From contig JANQAD010000001.1 in assembly GCA_024707205.1 (NCBI GenBank), forward strand, positions 1,515,979 through 1,579,978: DNA of 64,000 nt. The letters run 5' to 3'. The notes below the pieces were generated by a model. It was not told the origin of the DNA and made no database searches. It saw nothing but the letters and a program-made list of their open reading frames with translations. Position numbers and translations under genes: made by a program. Of this stretch, positions 28,839-38,074 are shown in pieces. This stretch comes from Demequina sp. Lineage in GTDB: Bacteria > Actinomycetota > Actinomycetes > Actinomycetales > Demequinaceae. The number at the start of each line of letters is the position of its first letter. Position 1 is the first letter of the stretch.

Positions 28839-29873
28839 GTGACGGCAACCCCCAGAGCTCCGCGCGCCACTCGCGTTGCGCGCCCGCTTGAGCGCCCGTC
28901 GGCGCCCAGGCTCTGGTGGCGCGCGCTGGTGGGGTTGGCGATGCTGGGGACGGCCGTGGTGCTGGCGCTGGGCCAGGGCGACGACCTGGCCGTACCCCCG
29001 TGGTTGATCCCGCTCATCATCTACTCGGCGGCCGTGGTGCTCGTGTGGAGCCCGCTCGACGCGGTGGTCGCCGCTGACGCGCGACGGCCCGACGTGGTCT
29101 CGCTTGTCTCGCGCGACGCGTGGCTGCGGATCGTCATCGGCTGGGTGGCCGCGGCGTTCGCCGTGTGGCTGTTCGCCATCAGCCCGTTCACGACGTCTCC
29201 TTTGGTGCGGACCTGGGTGGTTGTTGGGGTGGCCATGATCGCGACCGCCCTCCTGCTCGCCCCGTGGTGGCTGCGGCTCATCCGCCAGGTCACCGTGGAG
29301 CGCGAGAGGCGGGTTCGCGAGTTCGAGCGCGCGGAGATCGCCGCCCACCTGCACGACTCCGTGCTGCAGACGCTCACGCTCATCCGCGCGCACGCGACCG
29401 AGCCGGAGACGGTCGCCCGACTGGCTCGCGCCCAGGAGCGCGACCTGCGCGCGTATCTCTACCAGGAGCGACGCTCCCCGTCGGATTCGGTAGCTGCCGC
29501 CCTCACCGCCGCGATCAACGAGGTCGAGGACGCACTCGGGACTGCCATCGAGGTCGTTACCGTGGGCGACGTGCCCACCACGCCCGCCCTCGCCGCTGCG
29601 GTGAGCGCCGCGAGAGAGGCGGCGACAAACGCGGCCCGCCACGGCGTCGGGCCCATCTCCGTGTATGCCGAGGTGACGCCGGGAGGCTACGAGGTGTTCG
29701 TGCGCGACGCGGGCCCCGGCTTTGACCCCGAAGCCGTTTCCGAGGACCGCCTGGGGATTCGCAACTCGATCGTTGGGCGCGTCCGGAGGGCAGGCGGCGA
29801 CGCGTCGGTGAAGTCCGCGCCAGGGGAGCCGACCGAAGTGACCATCTCCGTCCCGCGAGAGGAGCAGAAGTGA
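28839..29873 (+). CDS. Sensor histidine kinase (HisKA_3 / NarX-LiaS-DesK type)
   Basis: About 344 residues from GTG 28839. The N-terminus has four membrane helices with little periplasmic sequence, an intramembrane-sensing layout. The HisKA_3 phosphoacceptor is AEIAAHLHDSVLQTLTLIRAH (His near residue 170), and the HATPase shows AAREAATNAARHG and RDAGPGFDPEAV with a short GIRNSIVGRVRRAGG region. It is the first gene of a two-gene unit (GTGA overlap with the LuxR regulator). Divergent from the PspC gene, so it probably senses envelope stress with that protein. A GACGAT hexamer 6 bases upstream hints at leaderless transcription. Confidence 0.88.
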   Translation: MTATPRAPRATRVARPLERPSAPRLWWRALVGLAMLGTAVVLALGQGDDLAVPPWLIPLIIYSAAVVLVWSPLDAVVAADARRPDVVSLVSRDAWLRIVIGWVAAAFAVWLFAISPFTTSPLVRTWVVVGVAMIATALLLAPWWLRLIRQVTVERERRVREFERAEIAAHLHDSVLQTLTLIRAHATEPETVARLARAQERDLRAYLYQERRSPSDSVAAALTAAINEVEDALGTAIEVVTVGDVPTTPALAAAVSAAREAATNAARHGVGPISVYAEVTPGGYEVFVRDAGPGFDPEAVSEDRLGIRNSIVGRVRRAGGDASVKSAPGEPTEVTISVPREEQK

Positions 29874-30520
29874 CCGTGCGAGTAGTGGTGGTCGACGACC
29901 ACGACGTGATCCGCGTCGGGGTGCGCGAGTCTTTGGATGCCGATATCGAGGTGGTGGGCGAGGCCCGCGACGTCGAGGGCGCGATCGAGGCCGTGCGGGT
30001 GACCCGCCCCGAGGTCGTCATTCTCGATGTGCATCTGCCAGGGGGAACCGGCGGCGGGGCGCTCGATGTGCTGGCCGAGGTACTGGGTGGCGCTGGCGCG
30101 CCGCGCGTGCTGGCCCTGTCCGTGTCCGATGCCGCGGAGGACGTGGTCGCCGTGGTGCGCGCCGGCGCTCGCGGCTACGTCACCAAGTCCATCTCCGGGC
30201 CCGACCTGAGCGACGCGGTGCGGCGCGTAGCCACGGGAGACGCGGTGTTCTCGCCGCGACTGGCCGGGTTCGTTCTTGACGCCTTCAACGCGGCCGGCGG
30301 CGAGGTCGCGGCCGCGGACGAGGACCTCGACAAGCTCACCGAGCGTGAGCAGGAGGTCATGCGGCTGATCGCGCGCGGATACACGTACAAGGAGGTGGGG
30401 GCGAAGCTCTTCATCTCCGTCAAGACCGTGGAGACCCACGTGGGGAAGGTGCTGCACAAGCTGCAGCTGTCGAACCGGCACGAGCTCGCGCACTGGGCGG
30501 CAAGGCGCGGGATCGCGTAG
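29870..30520 (+). CDS. LuxR/NarL-family response regulator
   Basis: A 216-residue regulator. The receiver domain (residues 1-120) keeps the acidic pair VVDDHD, the phosphoacceptor VVILDVHLPGG (Asp near residue 53) and the ALSVSDAAEDVV and GYVTKSISG switch segments. The output is a LuxR helix-turn-helix (LTEREQEVMRLIARGYTYKE, then VSVKTVETHVGKVLHKL-type recognition). GTG 29870 overlaps the kinase stop. With its kinase it is expected to control the divergent pspC gene and envelope functions. Confidence 0.92.
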   Translation: MTVRVVVVDDHDVIRVGVRESLDADIEVVGEARDVEGAIEAVRVTRPEVVILDVHLPGGTGGGALDVLAEVLGGAGAPRVLALSVSDAAEDVVAVVRAGARGYVTKSISGPDLSDAVRRVATGDAVFSPRLAGFVLDAFNAAGGEVAAADEDLDKLTEREQEVMRLIARGYTYKEVGAKLFISVKTVETHVGKVLHKLQLSNRHELAHWAARRGIA

Positions 30521-30545
30521 GGCGAGTCCTGGGGCCATCCCCCAA

Positions 30546-30750
30546 CGCGGTTTAGGCAGACTACGCATACCTCAGGCCGACTTTGGGGCTCGCCTAGGCA
30601 CGTTACGCATACCTTGCGGTCGTGACTCGCCAGCACCACCGCGCGCCCGGCGACAGCTTGTTGTGACTCGCCAAACTCCCAAGGTATGCGTGACCTGCCT
30701 AAACCGCGCGACTTTGGTTCCCAAGGTATGCGTGGGTTGCCTAAACCGCG
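30546..30750. repeat. Element A: paired direct/inverted 42-bp-spaced repeat units
   Basis: Between the response regulator and the convergent DUF1345-like gene are four related units. Two forward units begin GTTTAGGCA (30550) and GCCTAGGCA (30592), each ending in TACGCATACCT(TG). Two reverse-complement units start CAAGGTATGCG (30680 and 30722) and end TGCCTAAAC (30704 and 30746). Forward starts are exactly 42 bp apart and reverse ends exactly 42 bp apart; the symmetry centre is about 30648 and the total span is 197 bp. No ORF or promoter is evident. An element with the same geometry is at 38075-38270. Confidence 0.8.
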
Positions 30751-30774
30751 GGGAGCGGTGCGCGGGGCGGCGCG

Positions 30775-31473
30775 TCAGCCCAGCAGCGACACGGCGCGCG
30801 CGATCACAAGCGCAAGGATCACGAAGCCAGAGAGCGCCTCAAGCCCCATGATCGCCTTGGCACGGATGGACAGCGGCATAGAGTCGGACGCGGAGAACGC
30901 CATCGCGTTCGACAGCGACGAGTACAGGTAGTCGAAGAACTGCGGCCGCCAGTCATCAGGGCTGAAAGCGGAGGCCTTCTTCACCTCGGGGTCGGTGTCC
31001 TTGTCCTCGTCCTGGCTGAAGCGAAGATCGGCGGCGGGCACGGCGCTGCGGGGATTGGACCAGCGCTTGAAGGGTCCGCCGCGGTCCATCTCCCACAGCA
31101 CCAGAGCCACCGCGATCACGTTGGTGAGCCACACTTGCGCTGCGGTGAGGAGCAGGCGCGGCCCGGAATCGGGATCGGGCTCCACGAGCGCGATCACGAG
31201 TGTCACCACCGCCACCTGATTCGCCACGAACAGCACCAGCGCCTGGATGATCGACAGGACGCGTGCCGGTCCCGACTCGTTCTTGAACCTCACCGGGTTC
31301 AGCGCGATGAGCGGGATGAGCAGGCCTATCGTCACCGCCACGATGCCCCAGTGCAGCACCGGGTGCAGCAGGTTGGGCAGCATCGCGTAAAGAGTCGCGG
31401 CCGCGACCACGGCGATGACGGCGGGCCAGCGATGCTCGCCCGCGGGCAGTTCCTTGACCTTGGGTTTGGTCAC
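30775..31473 (-). CDS. DUF1345-like integral membrane protein
   Basis: A 232-residue protein with four or five membrane helices. The best marks are the C-terminal WRPQFFDYLYSSLSNAMAFSASDSMPLSIRAKAIMGLEALSGF segment, whose YLYxSxxNAxAFSxxDxMPL pattern matches the DUF1345/voltage-gated-channel-like family, and the early LLIPLIALNPVRF. A charged loop of about 40 residues (RFSQDEDKDTDPEVKKAS) lies in the middle. GTG 31473 begins VTKPKVKELPAGEHRWP. A TAGCCT hexamer lies 7 bases upstream. It is divergent from the HEAT-like gene and convergent on element A. Function unknown. Confidence 0.72.
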   Translation of the reverse strand: MTKPKVKELPAGEHRWPAVIAVVAAATLYAMLPNLLHPVLHWGIVAVTIGLLIPLIALNPVRFKNESGPARVLSIIQALVLFVANQVAVVTLVIALVEPDPDSGPRLLLTAAQVWLTNVIAVALVLWEMDRGGPFKRWSNPRSAVPAADLRFSQDEDKDTDPEVKKASAFSPDDWRPQFFDYLYSSLSNAMAFSASDSMPLSIRAKAIMGLEALSGFVILALVIARAVSLLG

Positions 31474-31491
31474 GTGGCTCAGGCTATCGCT

Positions 31492-31502
31492 GCCCGACGC
31501 TG
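31492..31502 (+). repeat. Intergenic copy of GCCCGACGCTG
   Basis: The motif lies in the divergent gap between the DUF1345-like gene and the HEAT-like gene. It is followed by GGGTTGCGCA, as is the near-copy at 11237, so both sites share about 21 bp. Confidence 0.6.
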
Positions 31503-31527
31503 GGGTTGCGCAAGCGCGCGAGCTGAG

Positions 31528-31533
31528 TAATCT
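31528..31533 (+). promoter_or_regulatory. -10 hexamer of a leaderless promoter (HEAT-like gene)
   Basis: TAATCT ends exactly 6 bases before ATG 31540; TTGCGC at 31506-31511 could be a -35 with a spacer of about 16. Confidence 0.55.
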
Positions 31534-31539
31534 GTGGCC

Positions 31540-31986
31540 ATGCCGAGTGACGTATCTCACACTGTGAGCACGCAAAGTGCTGTGCGACACGTGGATGTCG
31601 CCTATCTGCCAAGCGCCTACCGTCGCGACGAGGCAGACCCGTTGCGCGCGATCGCCTTCTGGAATGGCCAGCATCAGTACGAGCCGCCCACGGAGAGCGG
31701 CGCGCTGCGCATCCGCGAGGCGATCCGCGCGGAGCGCATCGGCGCCCTCGCCGCCCTCGCCCCGCAGCTGATCGGCCTAGCGCGCGACCCGCGTCCGTCT
31801 ATTCGCGCCGCCGCGGCCACGTGCTTCTCGATCCTGGCCACCGCGGGCCAGGCTCCCGCCGACCGCGAGGCGTGGCGCGCCATGCTCGGACTTGCGAAGT
31901 ACGACGACGACGCCGAGGTGCGCGCCGCCGCTGAGCGAGCTCTGCGGCACTTCGAGCACTGCGGAACGGTCGCCCTCGCCAGCTGA
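31540..31986 (+). CDS. Small protein with HEAT-like helical repeats, unknown function
   Basis: A 148-residue protein that is mostly helical. The middle shows paired helices with an alternating pattern: RIGALAALAPQLIGLARDPR, SIRAAAATCFSILATAG and EVRAAAERALRHFEHCG, recalling HEAT or Armadillo repeats. No catalytic residues or membrane segments. A basic/acidic N-terminus of about 45 residues precedes the repeats. ATG 31540 is preferred over the GTG at 31534 because it is 6 bases after the TAATCT hexamer. It is followed 80 bp later by pcrA. Family unknown. Confidence 0.55.
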   Translation: MPSDVSHTVSTQSAVRHVDVAYLPSAYRRDEADPLRAIAFWNGQHQYEPPTESGALRIREAIRAERIGALAALAPQLIGLARDPRPSIRAAAATCFSILATAGQAPADREAWRAMLGLAKYDDDAEVRAAAERALRHFEHCGTVALAS

Positions 31987-32021
31987 GGCCGCCCAAGCCG
32001 GCAACAGCGCCGTACTAACAA

Positions 32022-32032
32022 CAGCGTCGGGC
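32022..32032 (-). repeat. Intergenic copy of the motif upstream of pcrA
   Basis: CAGCGTCGGGC lies 17 bp upstream of the TAGACT hexamer (32050-32055) of pcrA, at a -35-like position. Confidence 0.6.
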
Positions 32033-32049
32033 CTGTGGGAGGCAGGACC

Positions 32050-32055
32050 TAGACT
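32050..32055 (+). promoter_or_regulatory. -10 hexamer upstream of pcrA
   Basis: TAGACT is 10 bases upstream of the ATG at 32066, leaving room for only a very short leader. Confidence 0.45.
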
Positions 32056-32065
32056 TCATCGGGTC

Positions 32066-34424
32066 ATGGATGCCCTCTTCTCGGTCGACGAATCTCCCCT
32101 CATCGCGGGCCTCAACCCACAGCAGGCGCAGGCCGTGCTGCACTCGGGGAGCCCGCTGCTGATCATGGCCGGCGCCGGGTCCGGGAAGACCCGCGTGCTC
32201 ACGCACCGGATCGCGCATCTGCTCGAGTCCGGCCGCGCGCGGCCCCACGAGATCCTCGCGATCACGTTCACGAACAAGGCCGCCGGCGAGATGCGCGAGC
32301 GCGTCCAGGCGCTCGTCGGCGGCGAGGCGCGCTTCATGTGGGTGGCCACGTTCCACAGTGCGTGCGTGCGGATCCTGCGCAAGGAGCACGAGGCCGCGGG
32401 GCTGACCAGCTCGTTCTCGATCTACGACACCGCGGACTCGGTCAATCTCATGAAGCTCGTCATGCGCGAGCTCGACCTGGACCCCAAGAAGTTCACGCCC
32501 AAGTCCATCCTGGGACGTATTGGGCGCTTCAAGGACGAGCTCATCTCGCCGGAGGTCGCGCTCGCGGCCGCCGACACGGTGAGCCGCCACAGCATCGACC
32601 ACGCCGCCGCGATCGCGTACCCGGAGTACCAGCGTCGGCTCGAGGCCGCGAACGCAGTGGATTTCGACGACATCATCGTCAAGACCGTGCGCCTGCTTCA
32701 GGAGAAGGACGGGATCGCACACGAGTACCGCACACGCTTCCGCCACATCCTCGTGGACGAGTACCAGGACACGAACCACGCGCAATACGTCCTGGTTCGC
32801 GAACTGGTTGGCCCTGCAGACGATCCCGCGCTGCCTCAAGCGGAGCTCACGGTGGTCGGCGACGCGGACCAGTCCATCTACGCCTTCCGCGGCGCGTCCA
32901 TCCGCAACATCAACGAGTTCGAGAAGGACTATCCGGACGCCGAGGTCATCCATCTTGAGCAGAACTACCGCTCCACGCAGACCATCCTGAGCGCGGCGAA
33001 CGCGGTCATCGCGAACAACGCCGACCGCCGCCCCAAGAACCTGTGGACCGACTCCGGGGCCGGCGAGCGCATCACCGGCTACGTCGCGGACACCGAGCAG
33101 GATGAGGCGCGCTTCATCGCCGACCAGATCCGCGCCCTGGTCGGCTCCGGCGAGTTCGCTTGGTCCGACGTCGCGATCATGTACCGCGCCAACGCCCAGT
33201 CCCGCTCCATCGAGGAGCGCTTCATCCGCGCCGAGATTCCCTACAAGCTCGTTGGCGGCACTCGCTTCTACGAGCGCAAAGAGATCAAGGACATGCTCGC
33301 GTACCTCGCGGCCGTGGTTAACGAGGACGACGACATCGCCACGCGCCGCGCCATCACCGTCCCCAAGCGCGGCATCGGTGACGTGGCCATCGAGGGTGTG
33401 GATCGGCCTGCGGCGCTCAAGGCCCGACGCTGGGCTGAGTTTCGGCAGGGCGTTGCGTTTCGCCTCGGAGGCCGGGATAGCTTCGCGTTCGGTGTCCGCG
33501 ATCGACGCCTTCGTCGCGCTCATGGACGACCTGCGCTCTCTCGCGGCCGACAACGGCCCCGCGGGTGTGCTCGACGCGATCGCGGACCGCTCCGGCCTGC
33601 TGTCCGCGTTGCGCGCTTCCGAAGACCCTCAGGACGCGAGCCGGATCGAGAACATCATGGAGCTCGTTGCTGTAGGCCGCGAGTTCAGCGAGGAGAACCC
33701 GGAGGGCACCCTCGCCGACTTCCTCGAGAAGGTGGCCCTGGTCGCCGACGCCGACCAGATCCCCGACGCCGAGGCGGGCGGGGGCGTGGTCACCCTCATG
33801 ACGCTGCACACCGCCAAGGGCCTCGAGTTCCCGGTGGTGTTCCTCACGGGACTCGAAGACGGCACTTTCCCTCACGTGCGCTCGATCGAGTCCGGGAGCA
33901 CCAAGGACATGGAGGAGGAGCGCAGGCTCGCCTACGTTGGCCTCACGCGCGCGCGCCAGCGGCTGTTCCTCACCCGGGCCGAGCTGCGCGCGAGCTTTGG
34001 CGCTCCGCAGTACTTCCCACCGTCGCGCTTCACCGAGGAGGTGCCCGCGGACCTCGTCGAGTGGTCGCGGTCGCAGACCTCCATGGCGACGCTGCGTGCT
34101 CGCTCGGACAGGGGCTCGTCCCGCTCGGGAGCCTGGACGTCGATGGGCTACGGCGTCAACCAGGACCGCGACGACGGCAACGTCTACGGTCGGGCCGGCT
34201 CGGTGAGCTCGCGCAAAGTACCCCCAAGCCCACCGGGAAGCGGTGGCGGGGCAGCGTCGGACCTTGGGCTTGAGGTTGGCGACCGGGTCACCCACGACAA
34301 GTTCGGGCTCGGCAAGGTGGTCGCGCTCGAGGGCGGCGGGGCGAGCGCGGCCGCGAAGGTGGACTTTGGCGCGGAGGGCGTGAAGCGGCTGCTTCTCAGG
34401 TTCAACCCGGTGGAGAAGCTGTAG
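32066..34424 (+). CDS. pcrA: ATP-dependent DNA helicase PcrA/UvrD (one apparent frameshift)
   Basis: Superfamily I 3'-5' helicase for repair and replication restart. The first frame shows motif I GAGSGKT, motif II DEYQDTN, GDADQSIYAFRGA and the RRITVPKRGIGD region; the second frame continues GLSFGRALRFASEAG, then TLHTAKGLEFPVVF and VGLTRARQRLFLTRA. The C-terminal tail ends KVVALEGGGASAAAKVDFG... typical of PcrA. The frames join if one A near 33419 is removed, giving 785 residues. The break touches a GCCCGACGCTG copy at 33422. Because the enzyme is essential in related bacteria, sequence error is more likely than inactivation. Confidence 0.9.
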
Positions 34425-34446
34425 GGCCCCGCTAGGGCTGGCGCGC

Positions 34447-35401
34447 ATGGAGACCAAGACCTCGAAGGTGTCGATCGTTGGCGCGGGAGCCGTGGGTTCG
34501 ACCCTCGCGTATGCGGGCCTCATGCGTGGCTTCGCGCGCACCGTGGCGCTGTACGACATCAACACCGCGAAGGTCGAGGCGGAGGCGCTGGACCTGCAGC
34601 AGGGCATCCAGTTCATGCCTGAGGCCAGGGTCATCGGCTCGGACAAGGTCGAGGTCGTGGAGAACTCCGACGTGGTGGTCGTCACCGCGGGGGCCAAGCA
34701 GCAGCCGGGCCAGACGCGCATGGACCTCGCGGGCGCCACGATCTCCCTCATGGAGAAGGTCATGCCGCCGCTGCTCGAGGCGGCCCCGAACGCCATCTTC
34801 ATCCTCGTGACCAACCCCGTTGACGTGGTCACCTACGCCGCAATCAAGATGTCCGCCGCGGACCCCGCCCGCATGTTCGGCTCGGGGACCGTGCTCGATT
34901 CGTCGCGGCTTCGCCACGAGATCGCGCGCGAGGTCAACGTGGCCGTGGGCAACGTCCATGCGTACATCGCGGGCGAGCACGGCGACAGCGAGGTGGCGCT
35001 GTGGTCCTCCGCCTCGATCGGCGGCGTGCCGCTGCTCGAGTGGGTGGACGAGAACGGCGTGGTGGTGATGACGGACGAGGTTCGCCATCGTATCCACAAC
35101 GACGTGGTCCAGTCCGCGTACACCATCATCGCTGGTAAAGGGGCAACTAACTACGCGATCGGCGCCGCCGGCGCCCGCATCGTGGAGGCAGTGCTCGGCG
35201 ACCAGCACCGGGTGCTTCCCGTCTCGACCCTCACCGAGTTCCCCGGCGTCGGCGAGGTCTGTATGTCCCTTCCCGCGATCCTTGGCCGTGGGGGCATCGT
35301 GCAGCAGGTTGACGTGCGACTCCTCACCGGGAGAGCAGGCCGCGCTTGCGGCATCGGCACGCTCCATCAAGGAGACGGCAAGCAAGTTCGGCGTGGTGTA
35401 G
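34447..35401 (+). CDS. ldh: L-lactate dehydrogenase (one apparent frameshift near the end)
   Basis: NAD-dependent pyruvate/lactate interconversion. The Rossmann GAGAVGSTLAYAGLMRG is at residues 11-27, the coenzyme Asp in LYDINTAK follows, and the catalytic His is in AGEHGDSEVALWSSA with Arg/Asp residues in TNPVDVVTYAA. The direct reading frame leaves the family at RLLTGRAG; removing one C near 35320-35326 gives SPGEQAALAASARSIKETASKFGVV and a stop at 35399, total 317 residues, normal for LDH. The rest is intact. ATG 34447, 22 bp after pcrA. Could be malate-like, but the active-site pattern is that of L-LDH. Confidence 0.87.
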
Positions 35402-35459
35402 CGCGGGGCAAACACGCGCGGCTAGTAGGGCCTACGCAGGTCGGGGAGCATCGTCGGCC

Positions 35460-35867
35460 TCAGTACAGATGGATCGTCAGCGCGCCAGCAACGATTCCGA
35501 TTGCGCCGGCGATGATCGCGAAGATCGCGCGCCCGGCCCCGTGCTTGCCCCTCCGCGAGAGCATCAGCGCCCAGACGCCTAGGCCAAGCGCAACGGCGCC
35601 AACGATGATCCCTGCCCAGCCAAGGAACGACATCACGAGCGCCGCGATCCCCACGTACCCGGCGGCGATGGCCGCGCCGGACCGGCCAACGGGCAAGAGC
35701 CAGTGCTCCGGAGTCTGCGGCCCATGGTCCGAGGCTGGCGCAACCATCTGCGGCGGAGCGCTGGGCGCCAGCGGCGCGATGTGCGCCGTCCACGCGGCGC
35801 CGTCCCAGTAGCGCTGGGTCTGCGCCATGCCCGGGTCGGGGTACCAGCCGGCCGGGGGTGTGCTCAT
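35460..35867 (-). CDS. DUF2510 domain membrane protein
   Basis: A 135-residue protein. Residues 5-30 are a DUF2510 motif (AGWYPDPGMAQTQRYWDGAAWT), common in actinobacterial membrane proteins. A Pro/Ala linker is followed by two or three membrane helices (AAIAAGYVGIAALVMSFLGW, IIVGAVALGLGVWALMLSRR, IFAIIAGAIGIVAGALTIHL). A weak TAGAAA hexamer is 6 bases before the ATG. Convergent with ldh. Function unknown. Confidence 0.82.
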   Translation of the reverse strand: MSTPPAGWYPDPGMAQTQRYWDGAAWTAHIAPLAPSAPPQMVAPASDHGPQTPEHWLLPVGRSGAAIAAGYVGIAALVMSFLGWAGIIVGAVALGLGVWALMLSRRGKHGAGRAIFAIIAGAIGIVAGALTIHLY

Positions 35868-35909
35868 GCCCGTTTTCTACCACGGCGAACCCGCGCAACT
35901 GGGCAAGCA

Positions 35910-35920
35910 CAGCGTCGGGC
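35910..35920 (-). repeat. Intergenic copy of the motif upstream of sucC
   Basis: CAGCGTCGGGC ends 6 bp before the TAGTCT hexamer (35927-35932) of the sucCD promoter. Confidence 0.6.
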
Positions 35921-35926
35921 CGCAGC

Positions 35927-35932
35927 TAGTCT
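35927..35932 (+). promoter_or_regulatory. Likely sucCD -10 hexamer
   Basis: TAGTCT lies 46 bp upstream of the sucC ATG, which has an ordinary leader with GGACTGAGG as ribosome-binding site. Confidence 0.4.
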
Positions 35933-35978
35933 TGTCCCTGGCGCATAGAAGCGCAGCCCCCACCGCAAAGGACTGAGG

Positions 35979-37148
35979 ATGGACCTCTTCGAGTACCAAG
36001 CGCGCGATCTGTTCGAGAAGCACGGTGTACCCGTGCTGCCGGGCATCGTCGCCACCACCCCCGCCGAGGCACGAGCCGCGGCAGAGACTCTTGGCGGCGT
36101 GACCGTCGTCAAGGCGCAGGTCAAGGTGGGAGGCCGCGGCAAGGCCGGCGGCGTGAAGGTGGCTCGCAGCCCCGAAGAGGCCGAGGCGGCCGCCGCCGCG
36201 ATCCTGGGAATGGACATCAAGGGCCACACCGTGCACCGCGTGATGGTTGCCGCGGGCGCTGCGATCGCCGAGGAGTTCTACTTCTCTGTTCTCCTTGACC
36301 GCGCAGAGCGGCGCTACCTGGCCATGTGCTCGGTTGAAGGCGGCATGGAGATCGAGCAGCTCGCCGTTGAGCGGCCCGACGCTCTGGCCAGGGTGGCCGT
36401 GGACCCTCTCGTTGGCATTGACGCGGCTAAGGCGGCCGAGATTGTGGCCGCCGCCGGGTTCTCTGCGGAACTTGCAGGTCCCGTCGCCGACGTAATCCAG
36501 AAGCTGTGGGCGGTGTACCGCGACGAGGATGCGACGCTCGTCGAGGTGAACCCACTGGTGCGAGTGGAGAGCGGCGAGATCATCGCGCTCGACGGCAAGG
36601 TGACGCTGGATGCGAACGCCGACTTCCGGCACCCTGACCACGCCTCACTGGAAGACACGGCAGCTGCGGACCCGCTCGAGGCGAAGGCCAAGGCGCTCGA
36701 CCTCAACTACGTGAAGTTGGATGGCTCCGTTGGGATCATCGGCAACGGCGCGGGGCTCGTCATGTCCACGCTGGATGTCGTCGCCTACGCGGGGCAGGAG
36801 TTCGGCGGGCAGAAGCCTGCGAACTTCCTCGACATCGGCGGCGGGGCGTCGGCGGAGGTCATGGCGAACGGCCTCGACGTGATCCTCAATGACCCTCAGG
36901 TCAAGAGCGTGTTCGTCAACGTCTTCGGCGGCATCACCAGCTGCATCGAGGTGGCCAACGGCATCGTCGGGGCGCTCGAGACTCTGGGCGACGAGGCGTC
37001 GAAGCCCCTGGTGGTCCGGCTTGACGGCAACGCCGTGGACGAGGGCCGCGCGATCCTCGCGGCCGCCAACCACCCCCTCGTGACCATCGTCGACACCATG
37101 GACGGCGCCGCGGCCAAGGCCGCAGAGCTCGCCGCCGCGGCAGCGTAA
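35979..37148 (+). CDS. sucC: Succinyl-CoA synthetase beta subunit
   Basis: ADP-forming subunit of the TCA enzyme. The 389-residue protein starts [19 protein letters not shown], with the ATP-grasp loop [17 protein letters not shown], and keeps [20 protein letters not shown] (metal-binding region) and the C-terminal subunit-interface segment [18 protein letters not shown]. Followed by sucD after 13 bp. Complete. It acts as a heterodimer or heterotetramer with SucD. Confidence 0.96.
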   Translation: MDLFEYQARDLFEKHGVPVLPGIVATTPAEARAAAETLGGVTVVKAQVKVGGRGKAGGVKVARSPEEAEAAAAAILGMDIKGHTVHRVMVAAGAAIAEEFYFSVLLDRAERRYLAMCSVEGGMEIEQLAVERPDALARVAVDPLVGIDAAKAAEIVAAAGFSAELAGPVADVIQKLWAVYRDEDATLVEVNPLVRVESGEIIALDGKVTLDANADFRHPDHASLEDTAAADPLEAKAKALDLNYVKLDGSVGIIGNGAGLVMSTLDVVAYAGQEFGGQKPANFLDIGGGASAEVMANGLDVILNDPQVKSVFVNVFGGITSCIEVANGIVGALETLGDEASKPLVVRLDGNAVDEGRAILAAANHPLVTIVDTMDGAAAKAAELAAAAA

Positions 37149-37161
37149 GGAGTCTGTACCC

Positions 37162-38049
37162 ATGGCAATCTTTCTGACTGCACAGTCCAAGGTCATCGTT
37201 CAGGGCATGACCGGCTCCGAGGGCATGAAGCACACCACGCGCATGCTCGCCTCCGGCACCGCGATCGTCGGTGGCGTGAACCCGCGCAAGGCGGGGGAGC
37301 AGGTTGACTTCCCTGGGGATGTCACGATCCCCGTGTACGGCACGGTGGCCGAGGCCATCGCCGCCACGGGTGCGGACGTCTCCGTGGTCTTCGTGCCGCC
37401 GGCCTTCACCAAGGCCGCCGTAATCGAGGCGGTCGACGCCGGCATGCCGCTCGTGGTAATCATCACCGAGGGTGTGCCCGTCAAGGACACCGCCGAGTTC
37501 TTCGAGTACGCGACCGCCCACGGCACGCGGCTGATCGGCCCCAACTGCCCCGGTCTCATCACTCCCGGCCAGTCCAACGTGGGCATCACCCCTGCAAACA
37601 TCACGGGTGCGGGCCGCATCGGGCTGGTGTCCAAGTCCGGAACGCTGACCTATCAGATGATGTTCGAGCTCAGGGATCTCGGGTTCTCCACGTGCGTCGG
37701 CATCGGCGGCGACCCCATCATCGGCACCACGCACATCGACTGCCTCGAGGCGTTCGAGAACGACCCCGACACGGCTGCGATCGTGATGATCGGCGAGATC
37801 GGCGGCGACGCGGAGGAGCGCGCGGCTGCGTACATCCGTGACCATGTCACCAAGCCGGTCGTGGGCTACGTTGCCGGATTCGAGGCGCCGGAAGGCAAGA
37901 CGATGGGCCACGCTGGGGCCATCGTGTCTGGATCGTCTGGGACTGCACAGGCCAAGAAGGAGGCCCTCGAGGCCGCCGGCGTTCGCGTGGGCAAGACCCC
38001 TTCCGAGACCGCCAACCTGATGCGGGAGATCCTCACGGCGAACGGCTAA
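37162..38049 (+). CDS. sucD: Succinyl-CoA synthetase alpha subunit
   Basis: A 295-residue CoA-binding subunit. It has the Rossmann-type CoA-binding [18 protein letters not shown] and the VNPRKAGEQ segment; the phosphohistidine is in [20 protein letters not shown] near residue 252. Ends [11 protein letters not shown]. Complete, normal length. Downstream is element B, not another operon gene. Confidence 0.96.
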   Translation: MAIFLTAQSKVIVQGMTGSEGMKHTTRMLASGTAIVGGVNPRKAGEQVDFPGDVTIPVYGTVAEAIAATGADVSVVFVPPAFTKAAVIEAVDAGMPLVVIITEGVPVKDTAEFFEYATAHGTRLIGPNCPGLITPGQSNVGITPANITGAGRIGLVSKSGTLTYQMMFELRDLGFSTCVGIGGDPIIGTTHIDCLEAFENDPDTAAIVMIGEIGGDAEERAAAYIRDHVTKPVVGYVAGFEAPEGKTMGHAGAIVSGSSGTAQAKKEALEAAGVRVGKTPSETANLMREILTANG

Positions 38050-38074
38050 GCCCATCCGCCGCCCCCCGCCAGGG

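Noticed and set aside
30546-30750. CRISPR array
   Set aside because: Only two units per direction, with inverted copies and no cas genes; the layout is symmetric, not a one-way array.
33395-33440. Programmed ribosomal frameshift in pcrA
   Set aside because: No slippery heptamer or downstream pseudoknot was seen, and other unrelated genes show similar indels.
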